64,000 nt of DNA from Persicaria tinctoria (lineage: Eukaryota > Streptophyta > Magnoliopsida > Caryophyllales > Polygonaceae), in contig JBANSL010000013.1 in assembly GCA_037127255.1 (NCBI GenBank), forward strand, positions 16,450,688 to 16,514,687. The letters run 5' to 3'. Under the pieces are notes generated by a model that was given only the letters and a program-made list of their open reading frames with translations, did no database searches and was not told the origin of the DNA. This document shows positions 12,342-23,133 of the stretch, in pieces; positions within the stretch are counted from its first letter, which is position 1, and every line of letters starts with the position of its first letter. Made by a program: the position numbers and the translations under genes.

Positions 12342-14978
12342 TCAAGGACCATTATTGTGGGGCCTGCTCATGCTTGGCCCTTCTCCTGGATCATCTAGGT
12401 CCTGCTGGTAGTATGCAAGCTCAGTAGACAGGTTGTTGCTTGCATCATCTCCCTTTGCTTTCTCCCTTTTCCTTCCAGCTCTCAGTTTTCGCAGATTCTC
12501 TTGCCACGGCGTCTTATCTCCCCTTAAATCATTTAAAGTTTTCTTTATGGACTGAGGAGGGGTAGGATTCATACCTAAACTTGCCTTTTCGGACCCAAAA
12601 CAGGAATCTTTGGGCTTGGGGCTATTCGACATCGAGTACAGCTGGTCGATTTCGAGTACAGGGACCCCATACTTAGGACATTGGCAAGTTTCTGGCTCTG
12701 CAGTGGTTGTCGACATCGATGAAGGCTTGTCGAAGTCGAGTAGGTCCCTTGTCGAAATCGAGTTGGTCTTGTCGATCTCGAGTACAGCGTCAGCACCTTC
12801 CCCCGCTGTTTGCTTGGTCCCGTGGTTGCTGATGCTTTTCACCTCCAGCCATGAAATTTCCTCTTTTGCAGGGCCAAAAGAGAAATCCAAAACCTCATCG
12901 CCTATGGTGAAGGTGAGCGATCTATTCTTGACGCTTATTTTGGCATCTGCAGTAGCTAAGAATGGTCTACCAAGAATAATAGGGCTAGTAGGATCTTCAG
13001 CACAGTCAATGATAAGGAAATCAGCTGGAACAAAGAATTTACCAACCTGGACAGGGACGTTCTCAACTATACCTGTAGGGATGACTACTGTATTGTTTGC
13101 CATGTATAGCTTGGCATCCACAGGTTCTATGCATCCTATCTTTACTTTCCGCCAGATTGATAAAGGCATGATGCTCACACTTGCTCCTAAATCGCATAGA
13201 GAATCATATTTATATTGACCAAAACCCACAGTAACAGAAAACTTACCAGGGTCAGGTTTCTTTTCAGGGAAGTGGAGTACTTTGCATTCGCCTGCGATCT
13301 CTGAGATGGATCGCTTCTTGCTTAGGATTTCCTTGAGAAATTTGACATATCCAAGCATCTCTTGCAGGGCTTCTGTAAAAGGAATAGAAACATTCAGTTC
13401 TTACAGCATATTAACAAATCTGGTAAACCTACCTGCAGTGGGATCTTTCTGTGCCTTTGAAGGGAAAGGCAGTGACTTTTTCGGTTTCGGAGCCTGATTA
13501 GTTGTCGGAGGTGCTGCAGAGTCGTCGACGTCGGTCAGACGCTGCTCGTCGATCTCAACAACGGGCTCGTCGACATCGAGTACAGTGGTCGACCTGGTGT
13601 TGCTGGTCTGCACAGCGGAGTCCGAGCTTAGCTTCTGGTCTTTGTCGAGTAGAGGCTCGTCGATGTCGAGTACACCTTCCTCGAGATCGAGTTGGCTGTG
13701 CTCTATGTCGAGTTGCTGCTCTGCCTTGCTTTGCTGTTTTCCGACCTTTGGCTCGTGTAATTGATGTCTACTCCTCAGTTTGATAGCTGCGACGTGTCCG
13801 GTCTTCCCCTTAGGATTTGGTTCTGTTTGCCCAGGGAGTTGTCCGGATGGTCGTGGGATCTGTGCAGCGATCTGACCAATCTGCGTCTCTATTCCCCTTT
13901 TCCAGATGTCTAATTCTCCAAATTTTGTAGTGATGTTCTGGAATTGGTTGTTGATGGTGCCCTGATTCCGACGCATCTCCTCAAGGATCAGCTGCAGATC
14001 ATCCTTCTTTTGATCCCTCTCTGGATGTCCTGGAGCTCTGTATGGTGGGGGATTCCTAGGAGGACCTTGGTTCCATTGTGGTTGATAGAACCTTTGATCT
14101 CCCATGTGTCGATGTGGACCCCCAGCGTAGGCTGCCTCCTCATGCGTTTCTGCCATCCTGACTTGCTCGGTGTGTGGGCACTCAGTAGTGGTGTGCCTCT
14201 GTGATCCGCATTCGATGCAAGGCTGGTTGACAGATAGATATTTGACGTGCTTGAGGAGCTTGCGATTCTGGTCTCTGTAGAACTGCTCCCTGACATCTGG
14301 GTCAATCTCCTTTGCTGGCTCATAGAGTGGCATTGATGGTGTTGGCCTGGCGTAGGAGTTCTCCTCATAGTTTGTAGGAGCCCCATATTTGTTGTCGTAG
14401 TTAGTGAGCTTTTCTAGCACACCCCATGCGTCGCTTGGTGGCATCGTCAGATACTCATAGCGAGTATCATGGTTGATCCTATCCTTAGTGATTTAATCCA
14501 GAGAGTTGAAGAAGATCTCCTGAATGACGTAGGGTGGCTATCCATGAGTAGGGCAAGATCGCAGTAGTTCTTTGTAGCGTTCCCATGCCTTTGTCAACGG
14601 TTCCCCTTGCTTCTGTTTGAAGGCGGTGATTTTCTGACGGAGAAGTGTTGTTTTAGCGGGTGGGAAGTATTTGTTCAGGAACTCTTGCTCTACTTGGGCC
14701 CAGGTGGTGAGAGATCTTGGCTTCAGTCCTTCAAACCACTTCAGTGCAGGTCCAGCGAGCGACCAGCGAAAAGATTTCATCTTGACATATTCCAGAGTTG
14801 TACCTTCTGCAAGAGTACGACACATATCATGAAAGTTAGTAATATGTTCAAGAGGGCACTCATTAAATTTGCCATAAAAAGAATTATTTTTAAGCTCTAT
14901 CAAAAATTGAGTGTGAATTTCAAAAGAGTTATCAGGGATTAGAATCGCCGATTCAGGCACGACGAGAGCTGGATGCAT
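12342..14978 (-). pseudogene. gag-protease polyprotein of the Gypsy element, three in-frame stops
   Basis: Segments 14978-14538, 14444-13401 and 13358-12342 are all in one frame, interrupted only by stops at 14538-14540, 14493-14495 and 13401-13403. The first part is a capsid-type gag ('FRWSLAGPALKWFEGL', 'WAQVEQEFLNKYFPP', 'QGEPLTKAWERYKELLRSCP'). The second carries one zinc knuckle, C-I-E-C-x4-H-x4-C ('CIECGSQRHTTTEC'), for RNA binding. It also has an acidic repeat region built on 'LDIDEP', 'LDVDEP' and 'VEIDE'. The third is a retropepsin-like protease with active site 'CDLGASVSIMP' and 'PIILGRPFLATADAKI'. The missing codons at the stops are plausibly Gln (CAA/CAG) changed by C-to-T transition. 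No RT follows. Confidence 0.85.
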
Positions 14979-15016
14979 ATAATCCTCTGCAGTAGTTGGA
15001 TATTGGGAGAGCTGGA

Positions 15017-16493
15017 TGAAAATGACCTCCCTAAGTAGAGACTAACCAAAACGGTGTCATAAAAAATGCAGGTAGGCAGGCAAAATGAGAACAAGCTGCA
15101 AGATTTGAGAGACAAATATATCATATATTTTCTAAACCAAATGGAACGATGTCAATGTACATGTACTAGGTGTAAGACAGACCAAGGAAGCAAACCCCAG
15201 CCCCGAATTTTAAGGCTGAATACCACACTTAACCATAAAAAAGTAATGTCAAAATCATAAGCAAAGACATAAGCAATGCAATTCTCAGCAGCCAGAGGAC
15301 AAAGAGCCCCTCCAAACCACAACACCAAGAGCAGAAATCTGCTAGGATGCAACAGCCCAGAGCCGATTGCACTGGAAGTTAGGATGGAAGACTCGTCTGT
15401 ACCCTTATATTGTTGGACCTCATGACGAGGGGTTGGGCCCTTTCGGGATTTGTGTGGGGAGGAGACCAAGCTCATAGACCTTTTATCATAACTGTGATGT
15501 AAATAAGATTTGAATTTATGCAAGACCTGATGCTTCATCGTTTGTAAACCTTTAGAAGGGAGGTAGTGTTGTAAGGAGGAAATCGAGACTTGCAATAATA
15601 AAATAGAAATAAATCACAGCAAACCAAATTCCGTCCCTTGCAAATAATTACAAGACCTTCTCCTGATGCAGCAGCGGGAAGTCAGGATCGATCCACGAGG
15701 AAGCGTGTCAGCGGATCCTAGGCAGCGAAGAAATCTCACAGTCAGAAGTCAACAACAGTGGTACTCGACCTCGACTAAGGGTTAGTCGACAGGGGTCAGG
15801 CACAGTCGAACACAGCGCAGCAGTAGTCACAGGGGCTCGTCGATATCGACAAGGCCTACTCGATGTCGAGTAGATGTTCTTTGTCGACTTTGCTTCATCT
15901 CGTCGAGTACCTGCACAAGTAAGCTACAACGACCTTGGGTCGAAGATCAGTAGTCGAGATCGACGAGTGCTATTCGATCTCGAGTAAGACAGAAATTAAA
16001 ACGAAATAAAATAAATGCAAAGGCTTTGGTGATTTCGACTAAACTTTATGTAAAAGGACTTCCAAGATTGGGGTTTGCAACAACGATAACCAAGCATGCA
16101 TAAGGCAGAATCAAACAAATTATCATGTAAATCGCATCAAAGGACTAAGCTTTCGCCTTTTCCAATAATTAGACAACTCTCTCAAGAAACCCTAATTGTC
16201 TCTACTAATTTTATATTTATAATCCAAGTTGTTAACATGGATCTCCATTAGACGGGTAATAAACACATAAACAAGTAGGAAAATGCTCAAAACATGATAA
16301 AGGTCGGATCTTTACCTCAAATACGCATGGCTGTCGTCGGGCTCACCCCAACCCTAGAAGTGGGTGGACTACTCGCGCTTCATCGCGAACTCAGACATCC
16401 TCGATTGAAAGAAAACTAATTGCATTAAAATAAACCAAAGTTTACAACCGCTTGAAGCCAATTCTGCTCTCGCTTCACAACTCCAATCGGCCG

Positions 16494-16531
<38 letters not shown>

Positions 16532-17619
16532 TCTCCTACTTACTTCTCTCTGGAATTGAATGAATGAAACTGAGCCCCATGGGCTTTATTTATAGCCTTC
16601 TATTCCTTGCTACTCAAGGATAGAATATCTATATCTATATCTAAAACTATATCTAAAATGCTTAAGGATAAATAAAAGCGATAAAGAAATTAAATCTAAA
16701 TATATCTAAACTGTCTCAAGTGGATAAATCTTCTCCTTCATGATGTAACTTGATCTAATCGGATAGAATTCGGTCTTCTTCGAGCCCAAGTAATCCCACA
16801 CCGAGTAGGATTCGTCAAGCCACGTCATACAGCTTCTGGATTCGTCGTCGATGTCGACTAGGGCCTTGTCGACATCGAGTAGGAGTGTTGTCGACTGGCT
16901 CCTCGGGTGACTCTGCTCGACAAGGCTCGGACATGGCTCCTGGGCGTCGTCGACCTCGACAAGGCTCGTCTACATCGACTTGGGTTCTTCCTTTCCGCTT
17001 CCGCGAGTTGCTTCTTCCGCTGCAGCGAGGTCGTCGATCCGCAGGTGCGAGAGCTCCCTTCCGCTGGAGCGAGTTGGCGAGCTCCGTCGTCTTGGTGCAT
17101 CCCGCTGGCAGCGAGCCTCTCGCTGCAGCGAGTCTAGTCGCTGGCAACGAGTGCTGCCTGGTCGTCTTCGTACTCGGCTTGTCGACTCCGGGCGTGGCGC
17201 TGAGGTGTCGTCGATCTCGACTAGTGGTCCTCGAGATCGAGTACGGCTCCGGAGCTGGGTTGGTCTGGCTCTCGACATTGCTCCTAGTCGACAAGGCCTG
17301 TGCTCGGACATGCTCGTCTAGATCGAGTAAGGCCTACTCGAAATCGAGTATCCTGGGCTCTCGTCTTGATTCGACTGGTTCCGCTGCTTCTTTGACCTTG
17401 GACTTCTGTAGTGGTTTTCCGAGCTTTTCTGACCTTCCTTAGAGTTGCTGTAAAACGTCTCGAATTCTGCGAATTTAAACAGAAACTGGTGTAGATTCTA
17501 TAATTTGGTAAATAAACACAAACTACATAGATTCTGTACTATCTAACCCAAATGTATGCAAAGTATGCAGAAAACGATATTAAAGTTACTGTAAAATATG
17601 GCAAATTCAGCTCACAACA
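15017..17619 (-). repeat. 5' LTR of the gag-protease Gypsy element
   Basis: Partner of 7904-10506. It carries a longer (CT)n tract at about 16499-16524. Its outer end (17619) lies one base from the target duplication of the hAT MITE at 17629. Its inner end (15017) abuts gag-coding sequence with almost no leader, which suggests a deletion that removed the primer-binding site. Confidence 0.85.
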
Positions 17620-17628
17620 GGTAGGCAT

Positions 17629-18340
17629 TAGGGGTGGGCATGGGACGGGACGGGATTAGGGTAATCACGCGTCCTGTCCCTCGGATTTTTTGAGGGACGG
17701 GATTGGGACGAAATTGATATTTTTTTTTCAAATCTTGCCGGGTCTTATCCCTCACGGGACGGGACGGGACGGGACGGGACGGGACGGGACGGGACGGGAT
17801 TTGTCCCTCGTAAAAAATAAATAAAGATAATCCAATTAATTCCAAATTAAAGTACATAATCCCCTTATAAAATATAGCAAGTAATAAAATACTGTAACAA
17901 ATTAAAGTCTTACACTCTTACACAAATACTATTACAGTAGTAAACAAATTAAAATACATAAATTCCACTACAATAGCCATTAGCAAATTGCATTAAAAAT
18001 CTCAGTTGAAATGCATGAACAAATCTAATTTAACAAACCAAGACAATAATGTGAGATGAGCATAATACTCACTTGATTCTCTCACACTTTTTTCCATCTA
18101 ATTTATAACAAGTTATTCCATTACAGTAGCCGTATACTTGGGCAAGAAAATATATATATATACATATATATATATAATATCATATAATATATGCGGGACA
18201 GGACAGGATTTGCGGGATTCAAACTCTCCGTCCCGCGTAATTTTTACGGGACGGGATTGAAATTTTTTTTACTAAATTCCACCGGGATCGGGACGGGATG
18301 CGGAACGGGACGGGATTTGCGGAATTTGTATCCACCCCTA
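17629..18340. mobile_element. hAT-type MITE rich in gggac repeats
   Basis: The element begins TAGGGGTGGGCA and ends TCCACCCCTA (inverted ends TAGGGGTGG). It is flanked by an exact 8-bp target duplication, GTAGGCAT, at 17621-17628 and 18341-18348. An 8-bp duplication and TAGGG-type ends are hAT features. It is 712 bp with no coding capacity. Subterminal (gggac)n runs at 17757-17800, with shorter inverted counterparts near 18235-18315, are likely transposase-binding repeats. Confidence 0.9.
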
Positions 18341-18348
18341 GTAGGCAT

Positions 18349-18959
18349 GGTCCAGGGCCATGTGGTGTAGTTTAGCCATGTGTAAACAAACCTGCACTAG
18401 GGAATTAATCAAGTAACACCAACACTCTAAATACACCCGAACTACATTCATATTAAATTTGCATATGATATCAATTACCATTTTACATCCGGCTTTGCCG
18501 ACTAGATCCAAAAAATACCATTTAGCTAGTTCATTAATTAGGCAAGAAAAGCACCTAACACTAACTCCATACCAAGTTCCAATAAAGTATTTATACATAA
18601 TGAAACGAGGCAAAATGGCATCATCAAAATAGATAATAATTAAACCACTTGCACTATATTTGGTTTGTATAACACAAAGGGTACTCTTTTGGTCAAACCA
18701 AACTAGCCATACACCCAAAAGCTGGGTATATGCTAGAGACGTTTCATCAAACATACACTTGTGAATACCTGTTAGGAAGAACGGAAGGCCACCAACACCA
18801 AGAAACAACGACCCATGCGCCCACAAAGTGAATGTACAAGGAGCAGCCAAAGGAAGAGGCAGAGATTCAGCAAGGCCTTGAGCAAGAGCACAACTTAAGA
18901 AAAGTTTGTCCAGACTCCATCTAAAAACATAGTAGAATATACATAATGCAGCAGCTTTC
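18349..18959. other. Unassigned stretch with an open minus-strand frame
   Basis: A 217-codon minus-strand frame (18991-18338) spans this interval, but it runs into MITE and Copia sequence at its ends and has no recognisable motif. It reads like untranslated or LTR-derived DNA. No element border was found at the abrupt junction with Copia RT near 18960. Confidence 0.3.
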
Positions 18960-20233
18960 TCTTGGCCTCTCCAACAGCTCGACGTTAACAATGCGTTCCT
19001 TCACGGTTATCTTGACGAGGAGCATTACATGACACCCCCCACCAGGCTATACAAAGGTGCTCCCAAATCAAGTATGTATGCTGAAAAGAAGCCTTTACGG
19101 TTTGAAGCAAGCGAGTAGGCAATGGAATGTTGAGTTAACTAAACACTTGGTTGGCATTGGTTTCACTCAGTCCTATCAAGATTACTCATTGTTTGCCAAG
19201 CGCCTTGGTAAACAGATCACCATTGCATTGGTGTATGTCGATGATATGCTTCTTTCGGGTAACGACGAATCTACAATAGCTTTTGTTAAGCAGTCCCTTA
19301 ATGATGCCTTTACAATCAAAGATCTTGGGATGGCTAGGTACTTTCTTGGTATGGAAATCTCTCGGTCGTATTCTGGCATTAGATTGAACCAACGGAAGTA
19401 TGTCATTGATCTCCTAACCGACTCGGGGTTGCTGGATTGCAAAGTTGCTAGTTTTCCTATGCAGAGAGGTCTGCATCTCAACTTAGATGACGGGGAGTTG
19501 CTTCTAGATCCCAAGTCCTATAGACGGCTCATTGGGCGGTTGTTGTACTTGACTGTGTCACGTCCTGACATTGCCTATTCTGTCCAACAATTGACCCAGT
19601 TCTTGTCTGCTTCTCGGCAGCCCTATATGAAAGCTGTTTTGTTTCTTCTTCGTTATTTGAAGGGGACTATCAATTGTTCCTTATTCTACTCGTCTAACAT
19701 TTCTATGCATCTCAAATCTTACTCCGATGCGGACTGAGGTAGTTGTATGTTTACTGGGCGCTCTCTCATGGGTTATTGAGTCTTCCTTGGTGACTCGTTG
19801 GTATCATGGAAAAAAAATAAGCAACGGGCAGTTTCCAAATCCACTTCCGAAAGTGAGTATCGGGCTATGTCCACTACAGCAGGGGAGATGATTTAGTTGG
19901 AGGGTCTGTTTCGGGACTTTGGCATATATGTTCCTCATCTGATCCCTTTATGTTGTGACAATAAAGCCGCCCAACAGTTGGCTGCCAATCTGGTGTTCCA
20001 TGAGAGAACCAAACATCTCCGGATTGATTGCCACTTTGTTCGGTAATTAGTTCAAGAGGGGTTCATTTTTACCATCCATGTTTCGTCCAATCTGCAACTT
20101 GTCGATTTGTTTACCGAACCCCTGGGTGCACAGCAACATCTCTTTCTTTCTCTCAAGCTTGGTCTTGTGTTTGATCACCCGCGTCCACCTTGTATAGTGT
20201 GTGCACAGATTTCTTGGTGCATAGCTGAGGGAG
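18960..20233 (+). pseudogene. Ty1/Copia reverse transcriptase-RNase H, 5'-truncated and disrupted
   Basis: Coding similarity starts abruptly near 18963 in RT ('WPLQQLDVNNAFLHGYLDEEHYM'), then shifts frame into 19057-19737: 'RSLYGLKQASRQW', catalytic 'ALVYVDDMLLSG', 'IKDLGMARYFLGMEI' and 'SRPDIAYSVQQLTQFLS'. A TGA at 19735-19737 interrupts the start of RNase H ('SDAD' then stop). RNase H continues with '[14 protein letters not shown]', 'CCDNKAAQQLAANLVFHERTKHLRIDCHFVR' and 'LVDLFTEPL', with further stops. Gag, protease, integrase and the first half of RT are missing. Immediately after comes a PPT-like 'gagggag' and an LTR start. Confidence 0.88.
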
Positions 20234-20420
20234 TGTAGATACCTCGGATGCTAATATAAATAGGTAGTTATACCTAACAGATTGTAAGTTTTGGGTTTCT
20301 AATTCAATACAAAGAAAATTCCCAAATCTGGTTTTCTCCCAAATTGAAACACCTCCATAGAAGGTGTTCATCAGATCTCAAGGTTACAGTGAAATCTAGA
20401 GTTGATCTCTAGATTTCATA
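20234..20420 (+). repeat. Probable 3' LTR of the truncated Copia element
   Basis: After the purine run 'gctgagggag', the sequence TGTAGATACC begins the likely LTR, followed by a TATA-like 'ctaatataaatagg' and a transcript-like region. Without the 5' LTR the right border cannot be checked. It is placed near a 'ctagatttca' at 20411-20420. Confidence 0.45.
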
Positions 20421-20642
20421 TGTTCATTCTCCAGAGTCGTTTCTTACGGATTGTGGTGTTGGGCCTGCCCTTGCCTCCGCTTTCTCGCCGCCGCCGATTA
20501 GTCTGCCCTCGTTGGCCTTACTTGGCATGCAAGGGTGGCCCATTGCCTTATTCGCTACAGTCTTGGGGCTGCAGGATTGGACTTGTTGCTTGGCGTGCAA
20601 GGGCGTCTTCTAGCTTGCACGCCAAGCTTAATTGACGACCCA
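20421..20642. other. Short GC-richer stretch of unknown origin
   Basis: Contains repeated 'ttggcgtgcaagg' and 'cttggcatgcaaggg' phrases in both orientations around 20529-20630, ending 'ttgcacgccaagct'. No coding domain or element border is recognisable. Confidence 0.3.

Positions 20643-20684
<42 letters not shown>
20643..20684. repeat. (AT)n(GT)n microsatellite at a transposon border
   Basis: An uninterrupted AT run followed by a GT run directly abuts the left terminus of the Mutator-like element. A matching (AT)n run (22128-22160) follows its right terminus, suggesting insertion into a pre-existing AT microsatellite. Confidence 0.9.
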
Positions 20685-20685
<1 letters not shown>

Positions 20686-22123
20686 AAAAATAGCCAAAAA
20701 TAATACGAACTATCAACTGTGAACCAAAAATAATACGAACTTTAAAATTGATGATTTCATATACAAACTATGCTCACATTAATAAAAAAATAATACGGTT
20801 TCAATTTCTGGACAAAATTCATCCAAAATTTAAGTTTCGACTCAATATGTAATAAATAAGAAAACTGTGTAAAAAATGTAATTTTAACAAAAAAGATGTT
20901 TCATCTTCCTCTCACTTCACTATTCATCTTCTTCACATCAGTAGTCGCCACTGAACATCGTCAATCCACCTATACAAACTAGGAGCAGCACCCAAGAGGA
21001 GCAAAGTAGAGGAGGGAGACCAAATCTGGGTATATTTACCCTTGTTTTAATTTGTTGGATTGAATTACTTGTTCTGGGTTGTGGGGCAGCGGCGAGGGCT
21101 CGATAAAGAGTTTCGGAAGTAAATCTCTTTCCTTCCGAATTCATACCAAATCTCCCCACTTCTCAATCTCTCTAGTTCCCATTTCAATAATTATTAATGT
21201 CCAATTTGAACTGAGCTCCCAATTTCAAGATCTAGGGTTTTAGTTTGCATTGTCTAGAAAACCCCTAATTTCCCCAATTGATATATGTATGAATTGGTCA
21301 AATTGAATTGACACATGTATTAATAATGAATAAAAAAGGAAGCAAAATGAAGAAGATGCAGTAAAGATTAAAGAGTAAGGCCCCGTTTGGTTAAACGTGG
21401 GAAGTAGACTTTCCAGGAAGTAACTTCCCGGGATTTGTAATTCCCATGAATTATACTTCATGGGAAATGTAAAAATATGTTTGGTTGAAAATAATTTCCC
21501 TCAAATTCAATTCCTATGTTTTGTTTGGTTAAAATGGAATTTTCATAGTAATTTAATTAAAATTACTCTTGTAACCTTTTGCTTTTTGTTTAAAAATCTA
21601 AATCTATATGGACAAATTGGTGATTTTGTTTATAAAAAATAAATTTTATAGAAGATTTGGAAAAAAAGAATGGAAGAAGTAGATCTTACCTACCCCTCCA
21701 TGGTAAGTTCAATTCCACCATTTCATGGGAATTTAAATTCCTAGGAATTGAAATTCCTGGGTTTTCTAATTTTTAAAAAACATACCAAACACATGTATTG
21801 ACTCCTACTTTCTGGGATTTTGAACTTCTCGGGAAGTAGAGAGCTAACCAAACGAACCGGTGCGGTGAAGGAGAAACAATTAGAGACGAACATGCGGTTG
21901 AATCTATTGAAATCTTTAGTTTTTATTTTTTCAGTTTGTTTACCTAGCTTTCCTATTTATTACATATTGAGCCGAAACTTAAATTTTCGGATGAATTTTG
22001 TCCAGAAATTGAAACCGTATTATTTTTGGTTAATGTGAGCACAGTTTGTATATGAAATCATCAATTTTAAAGTTCATATTATTTTTGTTTCACGGTTGAT
22101 AATTCGTATTATTTTTTATTATT

Positions 22124-22127
<4 letters not shown>
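20685..22127. mobile_element. Non-autonomous Mutator-like element with about 190-bp inverted repeats
   Basis: The first roughly 190 bases (GAAAAATAGCC, 'aataatacgaac', 'gatgatttcatatacaaact', 'ttctggacaaaattcatcc') recur as an inverted copy ending at 22127 with only a few differences. The inverted repeats are long and AT-rich, and both ends lie in an AT microsatellite that hides any target duplication. No transposase is encoded. The interior holds a nested MITE (21379-21858) and a stretch at 20890-21240 that resembles a gene leader. The same 'caaaaataatacraact' motif marks the termini of the larger element at 59675-63843, so the two belong to one family. Confidence 0.82.
21379..21858. mobile_element. 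Nested PIF/Harbinger-like MITE
   Basis: The left end GGCCCCGTTTGGTTA, preceded by TAA, and the right end 'ctaaccaaacgaacc' form an inverted pair. Further inverted similarity follows ('gggaagtaga', 'ccatgaa', 'aattcc'). The ends match the GGCC-GTTTGGTT class of Tourist/PIF MITEs. The right terminus has diverged, so its exact border and target duplication are uncertain. Confidence 0.65.
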
Positions 22128-22160
<33 letters not shown>

Positions 22161-22164
<4 letters not shown>

Positions 22165-22699
22165 GATAAAAACTTGAAAGAGCATGACTAAATCCTACAA
22201 GGACTTGACTACATTCCGTATAGGCTTGACTAAATTCTGATTAGTTAAATCTTTTGGCGTTTTTGCATAAGTAGTATGTGGCTCTTCTTTCGGCGTTTCT
22301 TTGAGGTCTTCTGCTTGGTTGCAGACGTGAAGTTTGGAGTTGAGACTGACTGGGAACGAGGGGTGCGCTCAGGGCGACTCCGTATCCTGGAAAGAGCGTC
22401 CTTGGAGTTTCATCTGCACTTCCCACATGAGATAGATTCATGTTGTATCGCTGACCCGCAATACTACCGTTTTGGTGGTGCTTTGCTTCGTTTTTCGTCG
22501 ACGTCCGTAACTGTGGGGAGGAGTTTTTCTTAAATCCTTCTTGTTGTAGAGTTATTTTTACACGTTTCTTAGCGTCGTTTTTTTTTAATTATTATTATAT
22601 GTTTACGCAGTCTACGTCTGCCGCCTGATCTCGAGTTCTTACTTAATAAAAAAAAAATTGCAACGATGTTATACACATCGATTTTGGTGTATCTCTATA
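22161..22699. other. Intervening DNA without a supported feature
   Basis: Short overlapping open frames on both strands show no recognisable domain. This appears to be unique flank between two Mutator-like elements. Confidence 0.4.
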
Positions 22700-22708
22700 T
22701 ATATAAAA

Positions 22709-22800
22709 GGGGCTTTTTGCAAAATAGCCACGAAATAGGGCTTATTTTGCGAAATGTCCACGTTTTGGGACAATTTTGTGAATTGTCCGCAATATAAACC
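22709..22800. repeat. Left terminal inverted repeat of the 22.7-28.4 kb MULE
   Basis: Pairs with 28322-28412. Shared phrases in order are 'tttttgcaaaa', 'ttattttgc(g)aaatg-cc' and 'ttttgggacaattttg-gaa-tg-cc', with small gaps. MULE terminal repeats often bind transposase and act as promoters. Confidence 0.85.
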
Positions 22801-23133
22801 CTCCCCTACGCGCCTACGCGCTCGCTTTCTCTCTCCAAAATTGGTGCAGTTCCTCGTCCCTTCACTGCCTTCGCCGGAGGTAGACGAAATCTGATCGGAA
22901 TCCCTCTCAGATTCAATCAGCACAGTCGGAGGCTGGATTCATCACGAGTTTCAGTCTCGATTCGGATTCGGTCCCTCTCCTCCCTCTCCCTTATCTCCCA
23001 GTCTGCAACGCATCTGTTCTCGCTTCTCAATTCAGACTAAAATTAGGTCGAGAGCGGAGGCTCTGAAACAAAGGCGAACGCTGCGGGACGAGAAATCTGA
23101 GGGCAGCGACTCAGATCAATTGCGCGGGGAGCA

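Larger units (their letters stand above)
7904..17619 (-). mobile_element. Ty3/Gypsy-type LTR element with gag-protease only (non-autonomous)
   Basis: Two direct repeats of about 2.6 kb (7904-10506 and 15017-17619) flank a 4.5-kb interior with gag and aspartic protease on the minus strand. There is no reverse transcriptase, RNase H or integrase, so it would depend on helper enzymes. Gag style, the single zinc knuckle, the DLGAS protease and the PPT context (minus strand 'GAGGACAAGCAAG...AAGTATGGGG') all fit the Athila/Tat side of plant Gypsy elements. A tRNA primer site was not found next to the 5' LTR at 15016. The outer 5-mers differ (ctcaa at 7899-7903, ggtag at 17620-17624), so ends or flanks have been rearranged. 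Confidence 0.8.

Noticed and set aside
17757..17800. (gggac)n run as telomere-like repeat
   Set aside because: The plant telomere unit is TTTAGGG. This run lies in the subterminal part of a hAT MITE with both ends defined.
18338..18991. 217-codon minus-strand frame as a membrane protein gene
   Set aside because: It begins in Copia RT sequence, ends at the hAT MITE border and shows no conserved motif. The hydrophobic look comes from T-rich DNA.
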